Source of the DNA: Diplonema papillatum
Lineage: Eukaryota > Euglenozoa > Diplonemea > Diplonemida > Diplonemidae
NCBI GenBank assembly: GCA_030068145.1
Contig: JAPJBO010000056.1
Location: 62,001-126,000 of the forward strand
Direction of reading: 5' to 3'
DNA: 64,000 nucleotides
Of this stretch, positions 31,975-43,439 are shown piece after piece. Every line of letters begins with the position of its first letter. Within the stretch, counting starts at the first letter, position 1. A program made the translations under genes and the position numbers. The notes under the pieces were generated by a model that was not told the DNA's origin, ran no database searches, and saw only the letters and a program-made list of their open reading frames with translations.

Positions 31975-33043
31975 CCAGTCCTGAAGAGCTCCAGTCCGTC
32001 CGAGAAAACAAAACAAAACCGTCGATCATGCTACCTACTCCTAAGTTTGATAGCATGCTGACAGACGTCATGCGGAGGCCATCTGCAAGGAGCGCGGATT
32101 GCAGTTTCGGATTGCTCCGGCCCCGATGGCGCCAACCAAAGCAGTTTTTACGAGGTGTCTTTTCTCAGGAGGGAAGGCTAGCTTTTGGACACCCTCCAGT
32201 ATTTTAGGGTTCTCCGGGTGAACTTTCGTTGTCACGTTCCACGGTGCGTGGGTTCTTCTTTTTTTTTTTTTTTTTTTTTTTTGAATATGCACACGCTTTG
32301 TAGGAAATACACGAAGAGGCCGCCGGTTGCAAAATTTCAGAGACTTGGACCACCATTGCAACAAGAGTCCAAATCTCGAAGGAGGAATGTTCTGGCCCGC
32401 GTAAACCTGGGTTAGTGCCGGGTGTACGTGCTCAACAAACAACCGTTTGGGGCTGTCCGTGTATTACACGTATTAACCTCCATCGAAACAACCACCGGAC
32501 GGTCCTCCGAGTATTCTGTTCAGCGCTTTTTTTTTTTTTTTTTTTGAGTGTATTGTTGCTGTGCAATCTGCTGGGCACGGACAACACCTCGACGTCCGCC
32601 ATCAGGCGAAATTCCTCACATAAGGGGTTTTGCACGTGTCCGGGGTAGAGGGGGGGGGGGGGTTTGCGGTGAGGGGGGATCTTGTGTTCAATTCTCAGGC
32701 AGAACTCTGTCTCGTGCATGCTTGCTCAAGCATCGGCCTTCTCCAAGCGAAGGAAAGAGAGAGAGAAATAAGAGCTCGTCACTCGCACAACCGCGGCTGA
32801 TGCAAAACTGATGATGGGCAGGGAGCTGTTTCGTTGAACGCAGAGCCTGATCGTTTCTACGTGAAGCTGGAATCAGGACGCAAGTGAAAACGCCACGGTT
32901 CGCGGCAACGAGCTTCTCATTTCCTTCAACATTTCATGCTTAGTAAAAATAGGGGGGGGGGGGGGGGGGGGGGAGCCTGGGGAATCGGAGGGAGTCGCGG
33001 GGAATGGTTGCACAGCTTCGGATACCCGATTCAATAAAACCTG
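31975..33043. other. No recognisable gene; poly-T and poly-G runs
   Basis: Poly-T at 32,255-32,281 and 32,526-32,544, poly-G at 32,953-32,973, and a diverged third copy of the 29,915 repeat at 32,280-32,440. Confidence 0.45.
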
Positions 33044-33184
33044 TACACGGCGGAGTCCAGCCTCGGAAGCTGGAGAGTCAAAGCGGGGATGGTGGTAAAA
33101 AAAGCGGGCGCCACACCCGCTTTTTCGGGTGTGACTCGGGCACCCTCTTCAGCTCCAGCTTCTGGGGTTGGACCTCACCGTATA
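33044..33184. mobile_element. Hairpin MITE family, copy 1
   Basis: Terminal inverted repeats TACACGGCGGAGTCCAGCC and GGACCTCACCGTATA enclose an inner strong hairpin (AAAAAGCGGGCGCCACACCC-GCTTTTT). Other copies: 46,767-46,945, 50,367-50,503, 52,558-52,693. Confidence 0.8.
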
Positions 33185-33339
33185 GGAGCGACTTCGATCC
33201 GTGAGACCTTGCGATCCGCGCGTTTCTCCATAGAGGAGGTGGTCGAAAGTGCCTGTACCTCAGTCAGTAAAAAAAGCAGGGCTCCTCAGTGCGTTACGCC
33301 CGCCGGTCCATTCGGACTCGTATAGACCCGGTTGGAGAC

Positions 33340-34340
33340 ACGGGATCTGGATGTGAATTTGGAAGTTGCCGTTCGCCGAAGCTAGTCGTGGACCGATAAA
33401 TCCGATGTGCCCTGAGTAACTCACGCATTCCTCTAGACTGGGTTCTGGCTTAGAGGCGTTCAGCCATAATCCATCCAGTGGTAGCATCACGGCACTGTCC
33501 GATCGAACAACCGTAGATACCAGGGACTAGAAACGGGAGTTCCTCTGGTGGTGACCAGGTTGAGCTCGGGCAGGGGTGCACGACTTCTTCGCAATGGGGG
33601 AGCAGTGGGGTATCCAACGCGGAAGAGAGCGAGCCAATGTGCAGCTCAGCCTGCGATGACTCTTTTTAGCGTCGGGCTACAGCATTTTTCCACCCATTTT
33701 CCGTCGGGCTAATTACGATTAACGGGGTATAGTAGTGTGGCTTCGTTTGACGTTGCTTTGTGTAGAGCGATCTGTGATCATCAATGGCGAACATCAAAGA
33801 AAAGTCGTTTTTGTGACGTTTCTTTCCATACGACAGAATTTTCGTGGCGTGTCATCGTATCAGAGTGTAAGTTCGCTTTAGAGATCCGGGGGTTTGAAGA
33901 TATTCGTATCAACCGCGAACACACACTAATCGACCCCTCCCCCAGCTAAGAAGGAGTTAACCAACATGGCTTGCCGAGGAAACCCGGGCCACCCTCTGTG
34001 GATAACCCAATCCGGGAGACTTACGTCGCCGCCAGTTGTGCTGTCTCCCCAAGCAGCCGCCACACTTCGGGTACGGAGAACACAGGTTCCGGCGTGGGGC
34101 GCTGACCGCTTCACAACGGTACGACAGGATGCGATCTCCCCTGCGTTTTTCCATGCACATCCACAAGACACCCTACTGCACGAAGAAAGTGCAGCTTTCC
34201 AGGGTAGGTAACCCTGTCTCCGCGTGGAGCGTTTTCAAGGGTCAACCCTTCCTTCAAAAAGAGCGACTGCATCATCCGGGGCTCGCTGGGAGCATCGATG
34301 TTTGCTTTCTTTTCCTGCGCCGCGAGTGATCATATGCTGC
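33340..34340 (-). rRNA. Internally deleted LSU rRNA remnant
   Basis: Read on minus, 34,340-33,950 matches the LSU 5' region (GATCACTCGCGGCGCAGGAA then AAGAAAGCAAACATCGATGC near 34,330; CCTCGGCAAGCCATGTTGGT and TTAACTCCTT near 33,960). 33,560-33,340 matches the LSU 3' end (AGAGGAACTCCCGTTTC; GTGATGCTACCACTGGATGG; GGCTGAACGCCTCTAAGCC). The order is correct for one LSU gene, but the 2-3 kb between is replaced by about 390 bp. A rDNA pseudogene by internal deletion. Confidence 0.7.
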
Positions 34341-34380
34341 CATGGCCCGCTTCTCGAAGTACTTTCAATAACAGGCGCAC

Positions 34381-34645
34381 TGTTTGAGGGTTGTCCCACT
34401 TTTTTGGATCACCAATACTGACGTTTGAGGGTTGTCCCACTTTTTTGGATCACTAAAACGGACGTTTGAGGGTTGTCCCACTTTTTTCGATCACCAATAC
34501 TGACGTTTGAGGGTTGTCCCACTTTTTTGGATCACCAATACTGACGTTTGAGGGTTGTCCCACTTTTTCGATGACCAATACTGACGTTTGAGGGTTGTCC
34601 CACTTTTTTGGATCACCAATACTGACGTTTGAGGGTTGCTCGATG
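34381..34645 (+). repeat. 41-bp tandem repeat, about seven copies
   Basis: Unit GACGTTTGAGGGTTGTCCCA + CTTTTTTGGATCACCAATACT, with small variants (TCGATGACC, CTAAAACGG). Confidence 0.9.
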
Positions 34646-34854
34646 ATAGACTCCATGGATAAAAACCGTGTGCACCCCGCGGGATCAAAGAGAGAAAAGA
34701 AGAAAAAAAAGAAAGCAAAATTTTATCGGTGACCGCACTACCCTGACCAAAGCCTAGACGTGTGTTCAGGTGGCAATCGATCATGAATAGCGGGCTCTTC
34801 TCGGACGGTTCCGCTTCCTCCCGCATATAGCATGTGCAAGAGTCTCTTTTTTTT

Positions 34855-35066
34855 TTTGGGGGGGGGGGGGGGGGGAACTTAGTTTGGGGGGCCGTGTTAG
34901 CTTGGGGGGGGGGGGGGGGGATCTTAAATTTAGTGTGGGACGACGTTTTTGGAATACCGACGGACAATGTCCCACCCTGGGGCCGTGGCCGGGGTGGGTG
35001 GGTACCCCCCCCCCCCCCCCCCCCCCATTTTCGACGGACAATGTCCGTCGGTATTCCAAAAACGTC
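34855..35066. repeat. Poly-G/poly-C block inside an inverted repeat
   Basis: Inverted arms 34,942-34,971 and 35,036-35,066 (GACGTTTTTGGAATACCGAC / complement) enclose a 22-C run. Two poly-G runs lie just to the left. The segment can form a long hairpin and is prone to G-quadruplex formation. Confidence 0.8.
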
Positions 35067-35069
35067 ATC

Positions 35070-36177
35070 CCTGTGTGGGCACAATATTTTGCCTCTCATG
35101 TATGTTGATGTTGAGATCAAGTCTTCGCGGGAGGGGGTAAACTGTTTAGGCAGGACACTGCCTCTCATCAGGGGGGGGAGACGGCAGCGCCAAATTTTCG
35201 GAGAAATGCCGTGAGCCGGGCGGCAGAAGAGGACAACTGAGCCGGTCCGTCCCCATCTCTTGACACTGCATCGAAGTGCCTGCCGCTGTTTATCACAGTG
35301 AATCACGGTCCACCACGGTCTATCAGGTCCATCCCTAGTCCCTAGAGCTGCATCGAATTGCCCGGTGCTGTATTCTTCGGTCTATCACGGTCTATCAAGA
35401 GGGGATGGACCAGCTCAACACGTAAATACCAGGCAACTTCTTCCGCCTTCGGGGCCTGGGGGTTCTTGAGCCAGTCGACCCCTATTTCCTGGAAGTGCAT
35501 CGAACTGTCAGCAGTCGATCACAGGCAATTACAGTCTATCAGCAGTCTGTCCGACGGCGTGGACCGGCCCAGTTCTACATTCTTCAAGCGTTTTTTTTTC
35601 AGAGTGAAATTTTTCGTGTTTTCCGGCGATACTCGCTCAGTCAGTTGCCTGTGACGCCGTTCTCGGTTTCTCAGACTGTTTCGAGTTTTAAAGATCCGCG
35701 TTTTGTGTCTGCGGTCGACAGTCAAGGCGGGTTTGGGGTTTTATTTTTTATCTTCTTTTTTCATACTGCAGACTTCGTTTCTTCTGTTTCTTCTTCTTCT
35801 TCTTTTTTTTTTTTTTTTTCAGAGAGTAAAATGGTTCTTGTGTTGCCGGCAAATACCGAAACAGGGCAAGGGGGATCTCTTGTTTTTTTTTTTGAGGATT
35901 GAGGAAGAACTGCCGCCGAGGCGCGCCCGTGATGATCGCAAGAGGGCGATTCATGGTGGCGCACATCTCGAGGCGACTAGAAGATGTTTGTTCGGGCGGG
36001 GGTGGAAAGGGGGGGGGGGGGGTGGGCATACCCGCGACTTGCGGTAATAAACAAATTTCGGTGGAAGGGGGGGTGAGAGGGCGGCGGTTTTTTGGGGGAG
36101 GGGAAGAAGGATCACCACGTAGTAGGCGCCGCGGGCACCCGCCCCCGGGGGGTGCAAGTCGCGTCGTGTCAAAAATA
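35070..36177. other. No recognisable gene; ACGGTCTATCA motif repeats
   Basis: The motif GTCTATCA(C/G) with ACGG recurs at 35,297-35,400 and 35,531 and again at 49,437-49,450 beside a shared GAGGGGATGGACC. A (TTC)n/poly-T tract is at 35,795-35,820. Copies of the TTTCCGGCGATACTCGCTCA and GGCAGGACACTGCCTCTCAT dispersed repeats are present. Confidence 0.5.
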
Positions 36178-36545
36178 CCCGACGTAGCTGCTTTGACTCC
36201 GAATGGAAGTGAGGAATTATAGAGGTAGAGGGGCAAATACAATACAAACACAATCTGATTTGTTCTTCGCTTACGCCACCATTTTTTAGAGCTAAAGTTC
36301 GCTTTTGTAACAATGCATTGTTGGTACTATAAAATAGTAGTTGGCAGCGTACTAAAAGCAACTCACCAAACCAGGTGAAAAGCCGCTAGTGCGCACAAAT
36401 AAATTAAGTGTTTGTGTGATTTGTCGTGTAGGGCAACACGTGGTTCGGTAGCTACAGCACTTGGGATCCCTTCGGTTCTTTGTCTGGCAGCAATCGTCGA
36501 GCATTTCCTTCCAAGCTGGCGCTTATGTAAAAAAGAGTACCTTGA
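36178..36545 (+). repeat. Dispersed ~300-bp repeat, copy B with insertion
   Basis: Homolog of 28,225-28,520. A 128-bp AT-rich segment (about 36,284-36,411) is specific to this copy. Confidence 0.85.
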
Positions 36546-38957
36546 CGAGCGCAGCGCACCTGTGTGCACCGCGGCGGGCAAAGTGCGCGGAATGGGGATA
36601 TTAGGCGGATTCGACGCCGAGGAAGCAATCAAAAGTCGTTTCATCGGCACCCCCCGGATGGCTGGCGAGGGAAGCCTTTCATTTTCCGAAGCAGGGCCCC
36701 CCGTGGTGGTCCGGAGAGACGGCCGGGGTGGCCATCGATCCGACGGACGAGCGCACGCAATACGGCGAACCGTCGATTGAAAAAGACAGGCGCTTCGTTT
36801 TGTTTGTGTGTGCCGGTTGATCGTTTTCCCACTTGTATTTACCCTGTGTATATTCAGGTAAGGAATTCTGATCAACCACCAAAACACGCTGCCTACGTCT
36901 TTTTAGCCTGCGCAACATTGACGGGCAACCCACAAGATTGTTTGTACTAAAAAGAGGACACGGCCTCGTGTGATCAGTTTGAGGGTTTGCCAGGTTCTCG
37001 CAGGATTTGTACATGGTTCTTGCCGGGTTTCTATGAAAGGATGCGGAGCACACACAACACAGACGCTTCGTTTGTGCGTACCGGTTGTTCGTTTCCCAGT
37101 TGGATTCAATCCATTCCGTTTTTTTTCATGTGTCCACGGAAACGCGCAGTGCACTAGCGTGAGGACACCCCCGAAAGATGGGTACTAGCGCACCAGCTGA
37201 ACTGTCACAGTTTCACTGAGGGAGTTGCACGAAAAGCCGACAAGAGAACTTCACACAGCCTTCAGGGTGTGGTTGGTGCGAAGAAACAGTCAAGTTTTTC
37301 CCCGGTTGAGGCAGTCGCTCAACACTCCCTTGCAAAGACGTGTTGTTCCTTCTCCCTGTCTGCAAGGCAGTTCTCGTCAGCCAATTGCCCGATCGAGGCA
37401 GCCCCCTTCCGGTTTATTTTCCATCGTTCCCCCCAACACAATCGCCAGGCTTGCCCACCTGGAGGAGGCACATTCCTTTCTGACAGGTATTCCATACCGG
37501 CTGGAGTTGCTTGGGGTTTGTACTTTCTTTTCCGGGAGCGCGAAACGCGTCCCGCTTGGCAGTCTCCATTGCGCCGCCCACTGCCCTTTTTCTTTTTCTG
37601 TGAACGTTTTTCTAGAGTTATAGTTCGCTTGAGAATCCGGGATTTTAGAGTCTCCGGGTGACCTTCGACGAATGGGTTCTTTTAAAACTTTCTGTCGGTC
37701 TCAGTTCTTGGTACGGTAACCGACCACTCGTGCTCTCTTCGAGGGGGCTCGAGAGAGTACTGATCATCAATTTGTACGCGGAGCCTGTGTTTTTTTGACG
37801 GCTTCGGAGGGTCGGCAAATGAGAGTTTCGAGGCAAAGCGGGAGGCAACCAGGTGCAGCTTTGAGCAATCAGCAGGAGACAGATGCTGGCTCGTGCCCGT
37901 TTGGGTATGTCTGGAAGCGTCCACCGGCCGCCTGCTGCCCTTGTTTTGAACACCAGTTTTGGGCTCAAAAAAAGGCGTAAATCGCGGTCCCTGTGACAAA
38001 GGGAAGAGAAACCTTGACGGCTTTGAGATACAGGGGAAGGTGTTTTGCCTGAGTTGGGCACTCTTTTTTTTGACTTCGGAAACGAGGATGGGGTCTGGTG
38101 GAGTGGGGAGTGGTGGAGAAACTTCTTCTTTTTTTGGGGGGCGGGGCGGGTGGTGGGAATGCTGCAGCAAGCTTGCATGCGTTTTTTTTTCCGCCCTCAG
38201 CACGCGAAATCTCGACAACTGCCACTGCTTGCATCTACCTTCCAGCCACACATCCACCTTTATAACACCGCTGCACCATTTCCCGGATTCAGCGAGCAAG
38301 CCTTGCAGCGGACGTGAACAACACGGGCTAATTATACTATTAGTAGTACAAACTTGAACTCGGCGAGCAGCGAAAATCTAGACCGGAAGTGGTAACAGAA
38401 GTAGAACGTGTCGTTTCAGTTCGGGACTAAGTCTGGAAGAAAACAACCAAGGCGGCGCTGATCCGAGCGCAAAGAGCAGCAGTGACGCGTCGGCAGCATT
38501 CACATTTCAGGATAGGGCTGCTGCCGTGAGCGAGTAACGGAACAGGGTGCGGCAGGACACGTCGGGACAAGGGCTGTATGTGGCAAGTCGGTGATGCACA
38601 GATGAATTGGTCGATTGCACTGCGGCGCGTTAACCTTCCGCATGTCAACTGCACGACTAAAGAAGAGACTAAGAACAAAAAAAAAAACACCGCGGGGGTG
38701 GACACTTTCCATTGCTGTCCGCGCTTTCATTCGTCGTTGCTTGGTGTGTTTGCACCGGCCCCACGGCGCTTGGCGTTTTGCTGTATCCGGAGCAGGGTCG
38801 GCCTGCTGGGCGGGCGGGGCTTCCAGGCCGGGGGGGGCTGCGGCGTGGGAATCGCACCTGGCGACTCGCTGCACGCAGCCCTCTGGTTCCGATTCACGAC
38901 TTAAACCACATACGGACGGAGGGTGGGTGCTAATTTTTTTGGAATACCTAGCCCCCC
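36546..38957. other. No recognisable gene
   Basis: A 70-bp block near 36,790-36,860 (GGCGCTTCGTTTTGTTTGTG, CCGGTTGATCGTTTTCCC) is repeated at 37,060-37,130. The motif GAGTTATAGTTCGCTTGAGA at 37,614 belongs to a widespread short repeat also near 32,195, 33,865 and 36,288. No coding family is seen. Confidence 0.45.
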
Positions 38958-38958
38958 C

Positions 38959-39161
38959 CGTGCATAAGATGGATAAAAAACTCGGGTTTTGGCGGTATCC
39001 ATCTTAATCAAGGGGGGTATCCATCTTGAACACGGGGGCACTGTAGACTACTGCGTAGTCACTTTGCACAGGGGTACCTCACCCCCGTGTTTAAGATGGA
39101 TTGGCATTCTCGCCCGTTATCCATCTTAATCAAAAGGGTTTGGCTATCCATCTTATGCACG
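38959..39161. mobile_element. 203-bp MITE with TATCCATCTTATGCACG ends
   Basis: Perfect 17-bp terminal inverted repeats (CGTGCATAAGATGGATA at 38,959; complement ending 39,161). The interior carries further TATCCATCTTAATCAA copies in both orientations. Confidence 0.8.
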
Positions 39162-39164
39162 TAA

Positions 39165-41503
39165 CTTATTAATTCTCGAGAAAAAAAAAGGTAGTTTTCT
39201 GCACGAGTAGTTTTCCAGTGTCACGAGTGGACTTTTCAGGGCAAACCTCGGGTCGTACTCAAAAAAGGGAGTTTCGTAGGTCAAAATATAGGAACCGAGG
39301 AGCGCATTTGAAAGCTTTGGTGGCAGATCTTTCAAATGCGCAGCTCGACACTGGATGAAGAAACACATGGAAGTGGCCCAGGAAGGGCACCCGTGCCTCT
39401 TGCAGAGACTTGCGAAATAACTTGTACTATGACCTATGGCGTAGTTCGTCCGTATGTGGTTAAATTCCTCTCTGGGGAGGGCGGGGGCTTCTGTGTGACT
39501 AGCACTTTTTGTTTTCACGTTGTTGTGGAGTCCTGCCTCGAGCGATTAAAACGGGCACCCCCCCTTTGACACCAATTTTCGGCTAGCTTTTCCTGTGGTT
39601 TCGTTGTTCCGGAAAGTGTTGTGCATGTAAACACCACACAAATACGCTGGACCGTAACAGTGCCCCAATCCTGTAAAAAAGAAAGAAATCGGGCGCAACA
39701 TGTGAAACTTGGCCGCAAAACAGGTAGCGGGACTCACCGTGAAGATATGCCCGCACCCTCCCCGGATCCGGAGCCCAGATCCTGGAAAGCCCCCCTGCCG
39801 GTAGATAGAGGAAAATGGATGAAAAGGAAGAAGAGGTGGGGAAACACAAGCGACATTTCCTTATAGAACTGAGAAAATGAAAAAGAAAATGGGGGGAAAA
39901 CGACGCCAGAGGGGCGCGGTGCGGGGGCGCGGTGCGGGGGCGCTTGTAATCATCATTCCGGGTGCGGTCCGAGTGTGGGGAAAAGACGCTGCCCTCTCTG
40001 TCCTCTTCGAAAACGAAAAGCAGAGGAAGAGAGGCCAGCTCCTGCTGTATCAGCGACGAGTTCTGAAAGTAACGGGAAGGCTTGTGGAACGGGGGGAGAA
40101 GAGACGTCACGCACACACAAGTAGAAAGGGCCTTTCATGATACCACCTGGACTCATTTCAGGGAAGCCAGGGGAGTCAATTTGGGTTTATGTTTGGGCAG
40201 CACTTTGCCTCTCATGCATGTCTGTCAGCACCAAGTTTGTTTCGAAGAAAAAAGGAGAGAGTGAGAGAGAGAGAGAGTGAAAGGGTAGAGTGTCAGAATA
40301 GAGCATCCAATCGGTATCGGAAAGTAGGTGCGAGGTCAGGCGAACCTTTGTGCGCTGGCTTCGTTTAACCGTGAATCTAATAATCAGACTGCCCCCCGAA
40401 TTCTCGCTTTCCTTTCGCAAAGAGAGTTGAAGTATGGCTAAAGAGAGAACACATCATAGCAGTGTGTCCACCCACCTGCGTGCATTCTCGTTCATTGCCG
40501 CCGCGCTGACCTTCCTCGAATGAAAAGGAGGGAGTGACCCTGTGAGGGATTGGGTATCTCTGTTTGTTTCCCCCTCAATTGTGTGTTTCCAGCGATATTC
40601 GCGCAGTCGGCTTTTTTTCCTGTTGACAACTTGTGTCAGACTAACCCTCCCAGGGGTTCTTTTTTTTTTTTTTCCCCCACCGCGTTCCCCCGCGTAGGTA
40701 CCAGGGAAAGCCTGCTACACGGGAGCCAAGCTTCACGTGTTCGGCGGTACTGCAGAGCCACGGGCCTACGGGTCAAGTGGCTACCGATTTCCCAAACTAA
40801 AGCATCAAGGCTTGGCGCACTTTGGGGCTTGGCGCTCGCGCTGAACACAAGCTCGTCGAGACGGTCAGCCGCAGGGCAGAGCGGACGGGGTTGTGGCACT
40901 GTGCTGCCTCCGACTCAAGCTTTGCAAGCTGTGGTTGACCGTCACGTTCCTGGACCAGGAGCGGCCTTTTTCTTCTTCTCTCTTCTTTTCTCTTCCCACC
41001 GCGTTTGTGCGCACCTCTTTCTCCGTCTCGGCTTGCGCTTGTGATCCGCAAACCACTCATAGTGGGTCCTTTGGGGGGAAAATGTTTCTTGGGTTTTGAA
41101 GAGCGCGTGGTGCTTGCACCACTGAGGCCAGGTTATTTAACCGCGGATTTAGGGGGGGGGGGAAGGGGGCAGGAAGAAGAAACAAAACAACTACAAAACC
41201 TGTTCTTTTTTTTTGAGTAAAAGTTGCGCTTGAAACTCCAAGGTTTGGAGCCTCTGGGGGGTGGGGTGGTGAGGGAGCCGTTCGGCAAACAACGCTCATT
41301 TCTTCTGACTCGCAACGCTGTTCGACGAGTACCAGTGTACCTTTCGGAGTCGCTCATTTGTGACAGGCCGGCCGGGCCATCAGCGTGGTGCCGGTGTGGT
41401 GGTGTGAGGCGACACAGGCTTGGTTTCTCATGACAGGGACCTCCAGACAGGCGGTGGTGACCGGTACTGAAACCCGGAGATTTTTTTTTTTTTTTTCCGA
41501 CAA

Positions 41504-41534
<31 letters not shown>

Positions 41535-41580
41535 GAAAACGGGCGATGTTTTGTGCTGGCGAAACGTCGGACCGCGCGAG
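39165..41580. other. No recognisable gene; short repeats and A/T runs
   Basis: Contains an inverted pair GATCTTTCAAATGCGC / GCGCATTTGAAAG(C) near 39,302-39,342, the TTTCCAGCGATATTCGC family at 40,585, the 24,500-type repeat at 40,895-41,020, and a 30-A run at 41,507-41,535 after a 16-T run. Long frames on either strand show no known domain. Confidence 0.45.
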
Positions 41581-41583
41581 GCT

Positions 41584-42924
41584 TCACGCGAGTTCTTCCG
41601 CGTTTTTGGACGGCTTCGGGGGGACGGCGTCGGGGCGCATGCTGTTGCGCGACGTGGTGTTCGCGAAGCCGATGGGGCCCATGTGGTCGAGCTGGTGGGA
41701 GAGCTGCCGGCTGCTGATGCGCTGCGACGCCGTTTTTGCGAGCGAGCCGATGTGGGACGCCATGTTGTGCTGGCTGCCGCCGGTGTGCTGGGAGATCGCC
41801 GTGTGCAGGGCAACAGAGAACTTCTGCTCGATCGACGCCAGCTCGTCTTCGACACGCTCCTCCTCCAAGAACCCGTCGAACACACCAGTCGACGCCATGA
41901 CAATGTACACCAGACCGACCACTATCAACGCGCCACTCGGGAAGTACGCTGCCCGGAAGCCGATGCCCTCAACCGCCCGCGCGGATAGCATCGCCCCCAT
42001 GACGAACGAGAGGTACTGCGGCACCAACACGCGCATCTTCCACGTGTCGACATGCTTCTTGTCGGTAATGAGCAACCTGTACCGGATCCAGTGCCCCACG
42101 CACATGCCGATGTCGGTGAGCATTCCCGTCACGTGAGTCGTCCGGATGACCGCACCTGAGAACGACGTGCACATTGCGTTCTGCATCCCGGCGGCGTAAG
42201 CCCAAATGCCGTACGTGACCATGCCGTTTACGTCGTCCGTCTCGAGCAGCAGGGTCCCAAGGAGCATCAAGCACCCGATCGTCAGGATGAACACGCCGTA
42301 CCTGTGCCCCAGCACGAACTTACCCGACCCAACGCCCATTCCGGAGGTGATGGCGCCGAGGAGGAAGCCGGTGACGATGATGGCAGGGTTGCCCGCGAGC
42401 GTGTACTCGCCGCGAACCAGATTCTGGGCCATGTTCGCGGTGCTCCCGGACACGTGGGTGACCGTGAGCCCGCCGTGCAGGATGGCAACGGTGTTGACGA
42501 ACCCGGCGCTGAGGGACAGGAAGCAGCCGAAAAGGATCAGCCACTTGAAGTCAGGCCGCTCATGGACCGGCTTCACCGCGGGCGCCGGCGTCGGCGCGTC
42601 GTCGTCTCCGCTGGAGGAGGAGGAGGACGAAGACGAAGAGGTGTCTCCGGTGTCGGCGTTCACGCCGTACGGCAGGTGCTCCTTCGTGGGAACGTCGAAG
42701 AAAATGTGCCGCCCGTCTCCGTTGTTGCTCAGCTCGTCCTCGGTGTGGATCACCCGCGGGCCTTTCGTCAGCGGCGACCTCAGGATCGGCCTCCTGCTCG
42801 CGTCGGACAAGTTGGGAGACGCCGGATCTTCCGACGCAACCGTCATGCACGCGTCCGGCCGTGTCGCCCCGTCATCAAACGAATCCGGGTGTGTCGTCGA
42901 ATAGGCCATTGCCCCCACAGTCAT
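41584..42924 (-). CDS. DUF1275 (YoaK family) multi-pass membrane protein
   Basis: 446 residues, single exon. The first ~125 residues are acidic/Ser-rich and probably cytosolic (a poly-Ser run then GDDDAPTP). The rest is membrane-embedded with the DUF1275 layout: GFVNTVAILHGGLTVTHVSG followed by STANMAQNL, then an AAGMQNAMCTSFSG block and VIRTTHVTGMLTDIGMCVG, both hallmark motifs (x-x-G-x-Q-N-A, T-x-x-T-G-x-x-T-D). A charged C-terminal tail of ~100 residues follows (EEERVEDELASIEQKF). Family members in bacteria and fungi are of unknown transport function. The start could also be the Met six residues in (MAYSTTHPDS). Intact and of high GC, so likely a real gene. Confidence 0.85.
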   Translation of the reverse strand: MTVGAMAYSTTHPDSFDDGATRPDACMTVASEDPASPNLSDASRRPILRSPLTKGPRVIHTEDELSNNGDGRHIFFDVPTKEHLPYGVNADTGDTSSSSSSSSSSGDDDAPTPAPAVKPVHERPDFKWLILFGCFLSLSAGFVNTVAILHGGLTVTHVSGSTANMAQNLVRGEYTLAGNPAIIVTGFLLGAITSGMGVGSGKFVLGHRYGVFILTIGCLMLLGTLLLETDDVNGMVTYGIWAYAAGMQNAMCTSFSGAVIRTTHVTGMLTDIGMCVGHWIRYRLLITDKKHVDTWKMRVLVPQYLSFVMGAMLSARAVEGIGFRAAYFPSGALIVVGLVYIVMASTGVFDGFLEEERVEDELASIEQKFSVALHTAISQHTGGSQHNMASHIGSLAKTASQRISSRQLSHQLDHMGPIGFANTTSRNSMRPDAVPPKPSKNAEELA

Positions 42925-43425
42925 CTTGACACGCGAAGAAGGAAGAGTGGCTGCAAAAAGCAGGTGTGTATATGTGCACGGGACGAACCCGCTGGCGAAA
43001 GCGTGCGGATTCTTCGCTAGCTCTCGCTCTCGCTCTCTCTCTTTGGCTTGCTTGACCTGGTCTTACTTTCTTTTTTGGGGCTTCTGCTTTTACGCCTCCT
43101 GCTTTTTTTTTTTTTTTAGAGTGAAAAAAGCTTTCTCCTTTGCTTTTTAGCTGCGGGGAGCTCTGGTGCTGTGAGCAGCGGGGGCGAATGAGCAGCGGGG
43201 AGTGGTCCTTGTCCTTCTCCCGGGTAGATAAGATTTTCGCTTCTTTTTTCCCCGGTTCGGGTGGGGGGGGGGGTTACGTGAGCGCTCGCTCGTCCTCCTT
43301 TCGAGTAGGGCGAGGCGGGGAGGGATGTGTGTGGGAGATGAAGTGTTGTGCTGCTTTGGACTGTTCTGCGGATTTATTTCGTCGCTGTTCTGTTTCAAAA
43401 TAAGGGTGGTCGGGGATTTATATCT
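42925..43425. other. Upstream region of the DUF1275 gene
   Basis: Pyrimidine-rich (CTCTCGCTCTCGCTCTCTC at about 43,019) with a poly-T and the common TTTAGAGTGAAAAAAGCTTT motif at 43,104. No promoter motif can be assigned with confidence. Confidence 0.35.
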
Positions 43426-43439
43426 TGAGCCAATTCACC

